The notes under the pieces were generated by a model. The model was not told the origin of the DNA. It saw only the letters and a list, made by a program, of their open reading frames with translations, and made no database searches. DNA of 25,000 bases from Acropora yongei (lineage: Eukaryota; Cnidaria; Anthozoa; Scleractinia; Acroporidae), in NCBI GenBank assembly GCA_014634225.1, contig BLFN01000393.1, forward strand, positions 2,687,169-2,712,168. The letters run 5' to 3'. Both the position numbers and the translations under genes were made by a program. Numbering within the stretch: position 1 is the first letter of the stretch; each line of letters begins with the position of its first letter. This document shows positions 10,621 through 20,691 of the stretch, piece by piece.

Positions 10621-12828
10621 CGCCGACTCTCTTTGCAGTCAAGTGGTTTCATCGATTCCCTTCCAGTTTTGAATATTTCTGTTGAAAGTTCTGTAACTTA
10701 ACCATTTTCTTGGTACGACAGACACAAAAAGTCAGATTTTATCTTTTCGCAATGAAACTACTCAAACAACGTACTAAGATGCATAACTAAAGCTTTCTGT
10801 TTTAGGTTCTTTTGTTGTGTTCCGTTTTGTTTTCTTGGTTTTCTTTCCTTTTTCTTTATTTCGTGGTTAACTAGATAATGAATTAAATAGCATTTTTTCT
10901 TGATTAACACAGGTCTTCGTTGACCTAAATGTGGCAATCGGAACAAACACTACATACCAGTGAATCGCTTTCCCACTCGAGTGTCAAATACCAAAGTTAA
11001 CTCAACTACACAAAAGGGCTTAGAGAAATACGTTTTTTCTCCTAGAAGAAGTCTTAAAAAGAACTCATTTAGCCTTTCTTCTTTTTCTTTCGCCCCGTTT
11101 TCATTTCTATAATTTGTTGTTGTAGGATCTTTCATTCGTTAGAAAGAGGAACTTACGGGTAAAGCTTTACAAAAAATGCTAATCTCATTGCATGTGACAA
11201 TTGCGTGGAGACAGGCAGACTGTTACGCGTCACCGAAGAACAGAGCGGAAAAGTTGAGTTTGCTGAAGGAAGTTCCTTATGTGATCATTTTCATTTCATT
11301 GGAATGCAAAGATTTGAACAACGAACTTGATCAGTTTTCTTCACACATAAGCTCCTAGATAATTTGTCGACCGAAATGCGCTCAATTATTGTCTCCTTAA
11401 ATCCAGGGCGGCTGTTTTTCGGCACCATTTTGGATTTCAAGATTTGTCTTTCTTTAATCCTATAAAAAAATAAATAAAGTGACTCGGTCCTAATTGGGAG
11501 TCAAAAACATAAAACAAACAACTCAATATTTTCAATATTTTAAGCTTTAAATGTAGCTAGACGTTTCTGATGTATTCGAGTGAGCTACCTTTACATAGGG
11601 TCGCTAAAACTGCTTTTTTTTTGTCAATTTGGCGCCGTAGGGTGAAGCCAGTATTGAACTTTAGTATTACAAAAAAGCAATGCATGTGGAATGTTATTTG
11701 CGATTCTTCATTATACCACACATATTTGTTTGTCTTTCTTTGCCATTATCCTCATTTCTCCAAGGAGTTTGTTTGACGAAATGATTCTTTCGCACAAGAA
11801 ATGAGGTGCTTTGTCATGATCACTGTAAGGCTCTTGTCACGAAGATTTAGTTGCTATAGCAACACATATGTCGTAAATTGCACGTGCCTCTCCACACAAG
11901 TTAGTCCATGTGCACGCGAATGATCTACATATTGATTATTTCACTATGAGACAGAAAACGCCAACATTTAAAATAAGCAAAGTGAAATTATTGACTTAAA
12001 GATCAATCAAGAAATATATTCGTACAGCTCGAATGGACGTTCAACGACTTTAAGTCTGCATGTTATGTTAATTCGTCATGTTATCGGGGACAAAACCATC
12101 CTCACGCCCAATCAGGCCACACTTTATAGCAACTCGAAGAATACAACAAACTTTTGAGAAATGAGGTGTTCCCCAACTGTGCATTTAGCATTTGGTAGAG
12201 ACTTGCACACTTCCATTTAAAACGTTTTCACATTTTTCCAAGATGGATCTGTGTCAGGGATCTCAAATTTTTGTTTTTTAATGAAATGGGAAAAGAATTA
12301 ATGTTAATACAATTTTTTTAAAGGAGACAAAAACACATCGCTGTTTTGAGTCACTTAAGTTAGAAAGGCCACCTTCAGGTTTGAAGCAGCCAGAAAATAG
12401 TCGTCAGAATTCGTTTGATACAAATCTATCTCCATATTTCGGGCCGACGATCAATGACCCTCAAACTTGGCCACACCGCCTGGAGTTTTGAACAAAGTGT
12501 TAAAGAAGTAAAAATTGCGAGTTGAATCTTCTATTTGCAAGTTCAAATTAGGTAACGACGCAAAGCAATAGGTGTGATAATGATTTATTTGTTGTGATAT
12601 TTTTTCAAGTTTCATTTCGCGTCATTTTCAATTTCATTTTATTCCAGCACAATTCGGTTGATCGCTTTGCTCTGTATTGAATTTCACTTTTCTTGATTAA
12701 GTTCATTGCTGTTTGAAAGTGATTTTAATATTTACGAGTGTTAAAAGCTAAAGAGTTCCTGAAATTTGTCTCAACGTCCGATTGACAACACGCGGCAAGA
12801 CCGACGGGTACTGTGGGAAATGACAAAT
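10621..12828. other. Non-coding stretch without a supportable gene
   Basis: Only short open frames occur (10950-11135 minus, 11176-11358 plus, 11570-11776 plus) and none has recognised domains. An AACTTAC string near 11152-11158 reads as a strong GTAAGT donor on the minus strand, but the preceding base is C and no matching acceptor or coding frame was found. A CACGTG E-box occurs near 11881 and clustered AATAAA hexamers near 11468-11480. This is probably intron or intergenic DNA. Confidence 0.45.
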
Positions 12829-12863
12829 TTAACCCCTTCCCGTTCGAATGAGTGCTCAGGGCC

Positions 12864-12918
<55 letters not shown>

Positions 12919-12939
12919 TCTTAGACGGGAAAGGGTTAA
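12829..12939. mobile_element. piggyBac-like MITE, 111 bp, TTAA target duplication
   Basis: The left end TTAACCCCTTCCCGT (12829-12843) and right end ACGGGAAAGGGTTAA (12925-12939) are inverted repeats matching at 14 of 15 positions. TTAA at both outer edges fits the TTAA target-site duplication of piggyBac superfamily transposons, whose terminal repeats typically begin with C-rich sequence. The interior holds TCTAACGCCAGACGATTTTA and CTCGTCAATGGGGAAC, strings I recall from a short repeat very common in coral genomes. The element is far too short to encode a transposase, so it was mobilised in trans, if at all. The two termini are little diverged, suggesting a younger insertion than the SINE remnants here. 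Confidence 0.8.
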
Positions 12940-13238
12940 CAACGTCAAAAACTATGTCCCTTTTAAGCTTTCCTTGACTCCAGCATTTCTAGTAAATGCA
13001 CAAAAAATGTCATGACACACCAAAGACATATGTTTGTGAGTATGAAAGAAAGTTAGTTAGACAGCTTCAGTGCGATTAAACGAGTTGATCATATCCCAGG
13101 TTTCCTTTCGGAGTTGTCGCGTGCACTTTCGCGTTAACGTCCCGAAACAGCTGATTCGGGGGTATCAGCGAAAACATAAATGAAATTTGTTTGCGCAAAT
13201 TCTGTGAAGGAATATTGTCAACAATAGAATGTAAAGGC

Positions 13239-13260
13239 TCCGTTTAGGATCCTAAACGGA
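13239..13260. repeat. Perfect 22-bp palindrome
   Basis: The sequence from 13239 to 13260 equals its own reverse complement. The arm TCCGTTTAGGA is followed directly by TCCTAAACGGA, so there is no spacer, and the centre is GGATCC. Symmetry stops at 13238/13261. It could be a head-to-head relic of a transposon end or a dimeric protein binding site. No flanking duplication is evident. Confidence 0.75.
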
Positions 13261-15590
13261 ATAAACACATTAGATTAATGGCTTGGCTTCCGAATATCAT
13301 TGCCTTAACTGACAGGCCTACAAAGGGGTATCACGGCTTACTGCCAACTGAATGACTCCGGTAATTTCCATAATGTTAAAATCAAGTGAGTAAGCAAGAA
13401 AGAAAACAAGTGTTAATGTGAACGTGTTGCGTAGCCAACGGTCGGTTACAGGACGTTGATTAATGCAAAGATAATTCACATTGGCTATTTTTATCTTTTC
13501 TGATGATTGTGCTGGAACACCTTCTATCGAAATAAGCCTACAATTGTCCGTCTTAGCTCAGCTTATCAGTGTTCAAATGACGACGTGCAGTTGAATTCAT
13601 CACGTAGGACGGTTTTTAGGACGTGCGTGCCTATTCTATTTCTACTCAGATCGTTATTGTTGTCTTAAAATTATTTTGGAAGCTCAGGGCATTCAGTCAC
13701 GTTTCAGCATTCAAAACAGCAGATTCGTGGAGATTGTTTTAGATGTTTATTTGATTTCCCATATGCTTTGCTGAGAGTTGCACTATTAATTTTTTCCTGA
13801 CGGAAGTAGAATTTAGGTACGTTGATTCACGCTTACTGTGCAAAAGAGAGTTTTCTGGCCTGGCCATTTTGATCTTTTTCTATTAATATACACGGAAAAA
13901 GATGTTTCTGTCGTTTTCCATGTTTACGTTCAGAGCGCGTAGAACGGACGGGATGATCGACTGACGCATAAACCTTAGTCGGAAACGATAATCGAGGAAT
14001 TCGTTGACTTTCATTGAGCTTTCGGTTTGATAATTCATTTTGATAACCTTTCTGGAATTAGCACCTTCCGTGGCCGTTTTTCTCTTTTGTGCAAAAACAC
14101 CTAAAATCGAAATGGGCGTTTAGATTTTAGCAAAACATAGCTTACTATCGCTTAAGGCGGGAAAATTCCCAAAAAGCCTCTCAGAGTGAACCCTGCAGTA
14201 CAAAGTGATTCAGTGCTGAGCTCAATGTTTGGCTGAAAACACGGACGAAACCCAATCGCGATTTTCTGTTGCTTTTTCTTCAAATTCTGATTGGTTCAGT
14301 GCCAAAAGTTTCACTGTTTGCGCCTGGCTCTCTGTGCCTTATTTGGCTGTGATTTTGTATTACTCCAAATAAACTGATACAACCTGACAAGAAAGAACAC
14401 TTCCTTTTCGGCTTTTTTCAAAACTAAACCGGCTGTTTCCTGTTTACCGATTGTTGTTTTTTTAATGCACACGTCTGTCTTGACTTCTCACACTCTGGCT
14501 GTCGTTGTAGTACTTGTGTTAGAATGATATCTCGGCCAAATTAAAAAGTATAGAGACAAGTGCTTAGTTTTTACATTATATGGGAATCTTTTACAGAATG
14601 ACTTAAAGTTGACGTTCGATTAGAGCTACGTCACATGTGCATTCTATGAAGAACTTAAAACAGAAGTCTTATTTTGCGTTTTAGTCCACCTATAAATTAA
14701 CTGTTATCGTAGTTCGCAATTCCTTGAATCTACTTTATTTCCTGGACCGACTGCAAAATCATTGCCATCATCGTCCTACTGGACAAAAAAATCATTGTAC
14801 CCGGCAGTTAACATGTTCATTGCTATATTGCCGCCGGCATCATCGTTGCTACTGAATGTCTTCGCACACCGGAAAGACCCGACATATGAAGGAGGGAATT
14901 TTCACAACCAAATTGGACACAAAACAAAAATCTTTATAGACGTGTAGTATATAGGATAGGAATGCAACAGTCTAGCTATTTTTCGGTTCATCAGCGAAAT
15001 GCTAACAGTCTTATTGGTAATGATATGTTTACTGATTCGTGTTACTGAATAGGATCACTTTATCCTGAGTCGAGACCTTTGTTAACAAGATTTAAATTAT
15101 TCACTGATTACAAAGTTCCTCATCTGTTGAAAAGATACAGACTAAGATCCAATTAAAGTCGGAAATTGCTTTGTTATGGATTCGCCTGAGCTTGTTTGCG
15201 AGACAGAATTTTGATCGCGCTGCAATTGACTCATTACAAGTTTTTATGAGTGAACTCTCCGCTCTGGAGGATTGCATCTGTCATAGAATAATGAAACGAC
15301 GGATTTCTTTCTAAGGTCAGAGATTCGGTGAATACCTAAAATAAATATGCGAATTCCAGATAACAGAACATGTTTGCGCAAAGACAATCCAAGAAAGCCG
15401 TTTTTTCTAGGTGGCTATTCATTTTCTTGAAAAAAGGCTACTTTCCTTGGAAATGTGTTAGCAAGGACCAAACATAACAATATCCAGATCGTCTCGATAA
15501 TACTTAGTCCCAGGGACACTTATTTCATATGAGGCAAAACAGTCGATGAAGTGCATGAACAGAGTATTCTGAGAGTTTCTGCGCCCTCTT

Positions 15591-15708
15591 GCCCCTTCCT
15601 TTTTTTGAACGTTGAAAGAGTGGGCGAATCTACCTGGACGCCCCTTACCGGTGAGCGAGATTTATTGGCGAACCTACTTAGAGACCCTCTAGCAACGGTT
15701 CGCCCCTT
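15591..15708. repeat. Degenerate local duplications and a 22-nt-loop inverted repeat
   Basis: GCCCCTT occurs three times (15591-15597, 15640-15646, 15702-15708). GGCGAATCTACCT (15623-15635) is echoed as GGCGAACCTACTT (15667-15679). In the second copy GGCGAACC (15667-15674) pairs with GGTTCGCC (15697-15704), making a hairpin with 8-bp arms. This looks like a decayed tandem duplication or the edge of an unclassified repeat. Confidence 0.4.
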
Positions 15709-16378
15709 CAGATTTAAGAAATAACTTCGGCCTTTGTAGCTTTCTAAATGTTTGCATTTATCACCAAGTAATGTAAAAAAAAAAGGCTGTTATCAAAATA
15801 AGGTTCGTGAAAAACTGTTTTTAATCTGGCATCCATAACGGTAATGCAAGTTCCTACAGTTAATATTTTTTTTTCTTATGCGAACTGTTCATTATGTAAG
15901 AACGTTTCAGGTAGAAGCGTTTACCGCCACACCAATCGGTTTGTGTGAAGTGATGACAGTAAGAGGAAAGTTAACTTAGTTCAATCGAATCGGCTCTCTC
16001 AGAAAGTTCTAGACTTGACTTTCCAGCTGGAAAATCCCATTAGGTCAGGGACGACCTCCCCGCCCTTTCGCTTTGTTGTGGCTAATAGAGCCAGATGTTT
16101 AAAAAAAAAGTGACCTGCCTTAATTCTCCAGACAGTAGGATCTTGAATAATCCAGTTATTTTAGCTAATACAAAATTTTCATAACCGACTATAAGAAATG
16201 GTAATGAGCTTTTCCAGATATACCGGAGTAGTTTCTACATTTTGCGAGAACATTGTTGCCATTTACTTAAAGCAAACGGTATTTTGAAACTGAGACATTC
16301 TCCTCATGTAAACACCTTTAGTTAAATAAGATTTAGATTCCTTTTTGTAGAATAAACTGGTTAACGGTAACGTAAGCA

Positions 16379-16489
16379 TGATGAAGCGGTGAAGTGAAAT
16401 CATTTCAGTGTAAATGATCCTCGCATTTATGAACGCCACTAAAATAGTAATGAGAGAAGGGCCTGAAAAAAATTCAGACCTGAACGGGA
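16379..16489 (-). mobile_element. tRNA-derived SINE fragment (minus strand)
   Basis: Read on the minus strand, the segment begins TCCCGTTCAGGTCTGAATTT, followed by a T-run and CAGGCCCTTCTC (complement of 16453-16488). It continues into a body with ATAAATGCGAGGATCATTTA and TTTCACTTCACCGCTTCATC. I recall this order from a very abundant coral SINE whose head is a tRNA gene copy ending in a B box just before CCCGTTCAGGCC. Here the tRNA-like head, with both Pol III boxes, is absent or unrecognisable beyond 16489, so the copy is 5'-truncated and inactive. The GCCTGAA...TTCAGAC stretch also forms a stem. Family identity is from memory. Confidence 0.65.
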
Positions 16490-18014
16490 CGAAGTGAAAT
16501 TAGATTAGCCAAATACGAAAGGTTGAGGATACATTAAAAGCTAACTTTCTTGCGGAGATATCTATCGCCAAAGATGCAAAGTTCCTGTCTTTTATTTTGA
16601 CGCCAGATAAGCCACCCAGCTTATTTTTTTCTATTAGATTACTGACAAGTAATGTTTCCCCGATATACTTAGCAAACACAAGCCAAGAAATGCTTCATAT
16701 ATGAACGATGATGCGAGGGCCTTCTCTCAGAATCAGATCTAAAACAGTGCATGACAATAGAATTAGCAACTGGTTAAAGTTTAAAGCAACAGAACTAAAC
16801 GTTTCAAGCTCACACACCTTCATCGAAGAATCGTCAAATTGAAATCTCGGGAATTTGTAGTTCAATGTTCAACATGATATCAACACGCGGTAAAGAAGGA
16901 TTGTAAGATTAAGTGAGGATTGCAAGAATTAAGCCATCCTATTGTCTCGGAATATTTAGCATCGTCGCCGAAAGGGGCGCTAAATTATCATTTGGTGATC
17001 CCATTTACTAAATTTTGCTGCTGTTTTGGCATATCCACGTAAAACAGATTTTCAAACGGAGCGGAAAGCCTTTCAGTCGATATAGCGAGTCTCTTAAGTG
17101 GTCTTGTGATCGTTTATATGTCAAGGTAACCATCGATTCCGTTTCCGAAGGTCAACCATGCGTGAGGGTGTAAGCGAAACTCTTTTGTGGATTTTCGTCT
17201 TGATAAAAATAATGTTTGATTCAATTTTTATTTTATTCTATATTTGTTTGTCGTTTGGTTTGATCACCTTTGAAGTGATCTGAGAGCGAGTTTGTCGTTT
17301 ACTCATTCATAATACCTGTGGTGCAGTTAAAACAACTCGTTCCTCAATTTGTTATTTTTTTTTATCAATTTATGACGCTCGTGCACATCTCTGAAGAGTT
17401 AAGGGCTATACATTAAGGGGCAATGTTTCTTTTGTATGTTCGTGAGTGCATTTGTTTCTGAGTCAATCTCGAGACACCTGTTGCAATAGTTTCCTTCCGT
17501 AATACTTGGAAACACTACAGCAAGGTAAACTTTCGCAAAATGAACTCCGAATGTTGAAGTTCTTGAATTTAGAAACTTGAACTAACTAGAAGCTAGAGAA
17601 ATGATACAGAAAATAAATAAGACTTGTATTGAATTGTCGACCTCTCTAACCAGTGAATTATAGATAGTGGAAAGCTCTGACAGGAGAGACAAATCGTCAC
17701 TGTGACGGTTGCGAAAAGAACGTGGAAGCATAATTGGTGTTTCGCGTCGTCAAAATTTGCTTCGAACAAATTCTCGATCGGAAGTAGTCTGCAACCGGAA
17801 AAAAAATCTTGTTACTCTGCGATGTTCATGTAAGTTGCTAATTCAATAGATGATCAGTGAATAAGATACGCTACCGGAAGTTAATGGTTGACAGTTTTGG
17901 GTTCTACTTCGGGCTGAACTCCTGATTTGGCGGCATTAAAACGAGGCCAGCAAAGAATAAACGGCGTCTTTGCACAAAGGTTTAATGAAACAACAACGAA
18001 CGAGAACGAACAAT
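16490..18014. other. Non-coding stretch
   Basis: No supportable gene. A 12-bp palindrome TTCATATATGAA lies at 16694-16705 and resembles tail sequence of the SINE family at 16379-16489, so a second decayed fragment may be present around 16690-16735. Loose inverted repeats occur at 16954-16985 (ATTTAGC/GCTAAAT) and near 17261-17281 (GATCAC/GTGATC). An open frame without ATG (17927-18181) continues past the end of this stretch; see rejected items. Confidence 0.45.
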
Positions 18015-18045
18015 ATTTCCGGCTGTCGAAACGACAACCGGAAAT
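18015..18045. repeat. Strong hairpin, 14-bp stem with AAA loop
   Basis: ATTTCCGGCTGTCG (18015-18028) is followed by AAA, then CGACAACCGGAAAT (18032-18045). The arms pair at 13 of 14 positions. On the minus strand the odd position becomes a G-T wobble, so the structure would be fully paired as RNA only from that strand. CCGGAA strings recur nearby (17796, 17874), giving a faint local repeat context. It is not a eukaryotic terminator class. It could be a transposon-end relic or a structured RNA. Confidence 0.6.
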
Positions 18046-18262
18046 ACGGCAACCCACCCAAGTTTTGAAAATTTTCGGGCAAAACGCTTATCGGATTCGG
18101 GCAAAAGAACTTGGGATGATTATTATTTATAGAGTCCGGCTTCTACAACACGACCAAACAGTCCATCTCGAAAAGTTTTAACCGCTCTGCTACCAATCTG
18201 CTGGTCACTGGCAATTGTTAACAGTATGGACAATATTATAAATATTTTCAACAGTGCCACGG

Positions 18263-18281
18263 AAGGAAAAACTTTTTCCTT
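18263..18281. repeat. A/T-rich quasi-palindrome, 9-bp arms
   Basis: AAGGAAAAA (18263-18271), a central C, then TTTTTCCTT (18273-18281) are exact complements. It lies 220 bp after the hairpin at 18015. The composition makes chance plausible. Confidence 0.5.
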
Positions 18282-20305
18282 TTAATAACTTTCTGACTTT
18301 ATCAAAATAGAGCAGACTTTTCAATAGAGGACATAGAGTACGTGAGGCTTGAAAATAACTGTTTCAGTAGAGGTGAGAATTGTAAACCCTTTTAGTTTTC
18401 TTGTAACTTAAGTGCGTTTACCTCTCATTTTCAACGCTTGCAGATTTGGGCATTGTGTAATTTTTTCGGGCGAGAAGGTTTGAGTTTTTAAGGGCTCCAG
18501 TTTCAATATTTCTTAAATTTTATCTCAGGTGCCTTTGTCGCTTTGCCCTCATGTTTACCTCAAATTTTTTGGGCCGGGCCTTGTATTATGTTCTCTAATG
18601 ACTAAATTGAATCCAGCAACTCCATAGACGTTTTGCGCCAATTTGCGAACCACCTAGAAGAAACGTACACGTGTAAATAACCACTAATTTGATTAATACT
18701 TCATTATATGTCAACCCCGATACGAGTGTGTCGCACTTTTGAGGACAAACCCATCAACATGATGTGATCTAGATGTGTAACTTGCCTGCATGGCTTAGCT
18801 TTGACGACAAAAAGTGTGAGAATGGACTGTCTTAGGATTGTGCTGCCTTCAAAGTGATTTTGAGACACTTTCTTTCAACTACGCGAATAAAGTAAGTTTA
18901 ATGTCAGCAATTCCACTAGACTTTCGGTGCATTGTCAATCAGTTTGCGAACCTTCTGGAAACAGAATCAAATGGCAATTTCAATTGTCAATTGAATTGTC
19001 AATTTGAGCGATTTCAAAATTGCACAAAGTGGCTAGAAATTCATCAACACTAGCAGATTTTCTTTTCACTCACGTTGACGCAGGGCTATATATCAAAAAC
19101 GCTCTTTTCTCCACATAATTTTACACTACTCAGGTTATAGAAAGTTGAGAGAATTTCTTTTCAAACAAAGGATGCCTCTCTGTACAACTCAATCATTTTT
19201 TGGTCTGATTGTTCAGGAGAGGGGCCCGGACACAAGAGGAGTAGCTACATGAAGTACTTTAAAGCGAGATTATAACTTGTCATTAAGCAAGATTCTGCCT
19301 TCTCATGTTACCAGTACTTCATTTTCTACCCTACTTAGTGCATTCTCGATATTCGCATGCTTTTCGCCCTCGTTCGCATCCAAACAGCTTGTTTATCATA
19401 AACTGCAGCAATCAAAACTTGGCTAGAGGTGGCTAATTGCCGAGTTCCGTTCTTTGATTTCTTTCTCTAAGCATTTTGGTTGGATAGAAATTTATATTTT
19501 GGCTGTCTCAACAAGACTGTTTCAGCTTTTTTAAAAAGTGTCACTTTCAAAATTTGTCCAGAAATACACCCATTTTCGTTTTTTTGAAAAGGCACGTCCG
19601 TTGTTCACATGACTCTAATAAATTTATGTTATTTGGATGACTAAGTCTTTAATAGTCTGATTTGCACAACTGCAAAGTGCCACTCGAATGTGAAAGTTTT
19701 AACGCTTGTGTCTTTTCTATGTTAAAACCAATAAAATTGAAACGTGCCACTGTACGCGTCATCCTAACCAAATGTACTTCCACAAACGATTGGCGAGATC
19801 GTTTGGTATGAAACATTGTGAATCAAATTAATTCAACGTTTCCGGATTACAAGTGTTTACTTGGGCCATTCATCGCACGGTAAAATAACTCTTTTCCCTA
19901 ATCAAATTTAGTCAACAAGGTAATGTTGACTTTTAACACGAAAAGTTAAGTTGAAGAACTTCTATGATCAGCACTCTCCTTCCTTTGATTAAAAACACAA
20001 CAAATGCGTTTTTTTTATTCCTTTTTGTTAGTAATAACCTTATGCAATCAAGTTTTACTGATACCATCCCAGCATATGCCATACCTGAGCTAAATTTGGC
20101 AAAATAAAGGCAAAATACCAAATGATTGTTTAAACACATGGAGGTCCACTAGTTCACTTCATAATTCCATATTTTTTTGTGTATTCTTGTTGTTTTAAGC
20201 TAGGGTAGCTCTCTAAAAATCCATTCATAAAATTGATTGTTTTATTAGTCCAAAATATTGTTTAATCATAAGCCAAAGGTTCTGAGGTATAATTAGGCCG
20301 TAGTT
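18282..20305. other. Non-coding stretch with a diverged duplicated segment
   Basis: No gene can be supported. It contains the duplicated segment described at 18614-18960 and a small exact repeat of AATTGTCAATT at 18982-18992 and 18994-19004. Frames at 18838-19053 and 19933-20139 (minus) show no domain or splice evidence. Confidence 0.45.
18614..18960. repeat. Two diverged direct copies of a short unclassified repeat
   Basis: Copy 1 (18614-18660) and copy 2 (18905-18960) share CAGCAAyTCCA, AGAC-TTT, and CAATTTGCGAACC versus CAGTTTGCGAACC followed by a CT-GAA string. Copy 2 carries about 9 extra bases in the middle. The order and orientation are the same, about 290 bp apart. This fits either an old segmental duplication or two members of one repeat family. 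Confidence 0.4.
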
Positions 20306-20691
20306 ACATGGTCTCGGGTACCCGTGACATCCCTCCCCTGAAGCAAGTTATCCGAACGTTTACATGAGAGAACTGAACTGAGAGGTGACAACGTCCCCAT
20401 GTTGCTATCGCTCGTCGCTTACGTTCATAGCCACGGCCAGAGCTCGCGGGAAGTTTTACATACTCTTTACGTCCCTGGTAGGCGATCCAGTGTGTTTACG
20501 TGAAAAACATTCGTCCCGCCTCGTCCCGGCTTTCAGTGTTACCCTACCTACCGAGTTGTCTCTTCCCCCAAGGCGAGGTTAGGATTCCGGTCCCATGTAA
20601 ACGGGCGACATGATTTTTCAAAGCAACTAGTGAAATTAAGTTCGGCCAAGGTAACTCGGGGAAGGGGTTGTCTCGAGTACCCGTGACCATA
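20306..20691. mobile_element. MITE-like non-autonomous DNA element with imperfect terminal inverted repeats
   Basis: The left end (from 20307) reads ATGGTCTCGGGTACCCGTGA and then a CCCTCCCC run. The complement of the right end (from 20690) reads ATGGTCACGGGTACTCGAGA and then a CCCCTTCCCC run. They match at most positions over about 35 bp. Both arms also contain the self-complementary TCTCGRGTACCCGTGAC (20312-20328 and 20671-20687), so they can be read as direct repeats too. A second inverted pair lies inside: CGTTTACATG (20356-20365) and CATGTAAACG (20594-20603). The element is richer in G+C than its flanks. The reading frames inside (both strands, about 20385-20827) are by-products. There is no transposase, and no clear target-site duplication was found, so the superfamily is unassigned. 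Confidence 0.6.

Larger units (their letters stand above)
12940..16378. other. Non-coding stretch with palindromes and short duplicated motifs
   Basis: No gene can be supported. The frame at 14762-14947 has no ATG start and no recognised domain. Noteworthy structure is listed separately (13239-13260 and 15591-15708). Around 14260-14360 there are two GATTGG/TTTGGCTGTGATT-type strings resembling CCAAT-box-rich repeat DNA, but I could not define edges. Confidence 0.5.

Noticed and set aside
17927..18181. 84-codon plus frame with protein-like composition
   Set aside because: It starts at TTG rather than ATG, has no acceptor just upstream, and runs through the strong hairpin at 18015-18045, which explains part of its composition.
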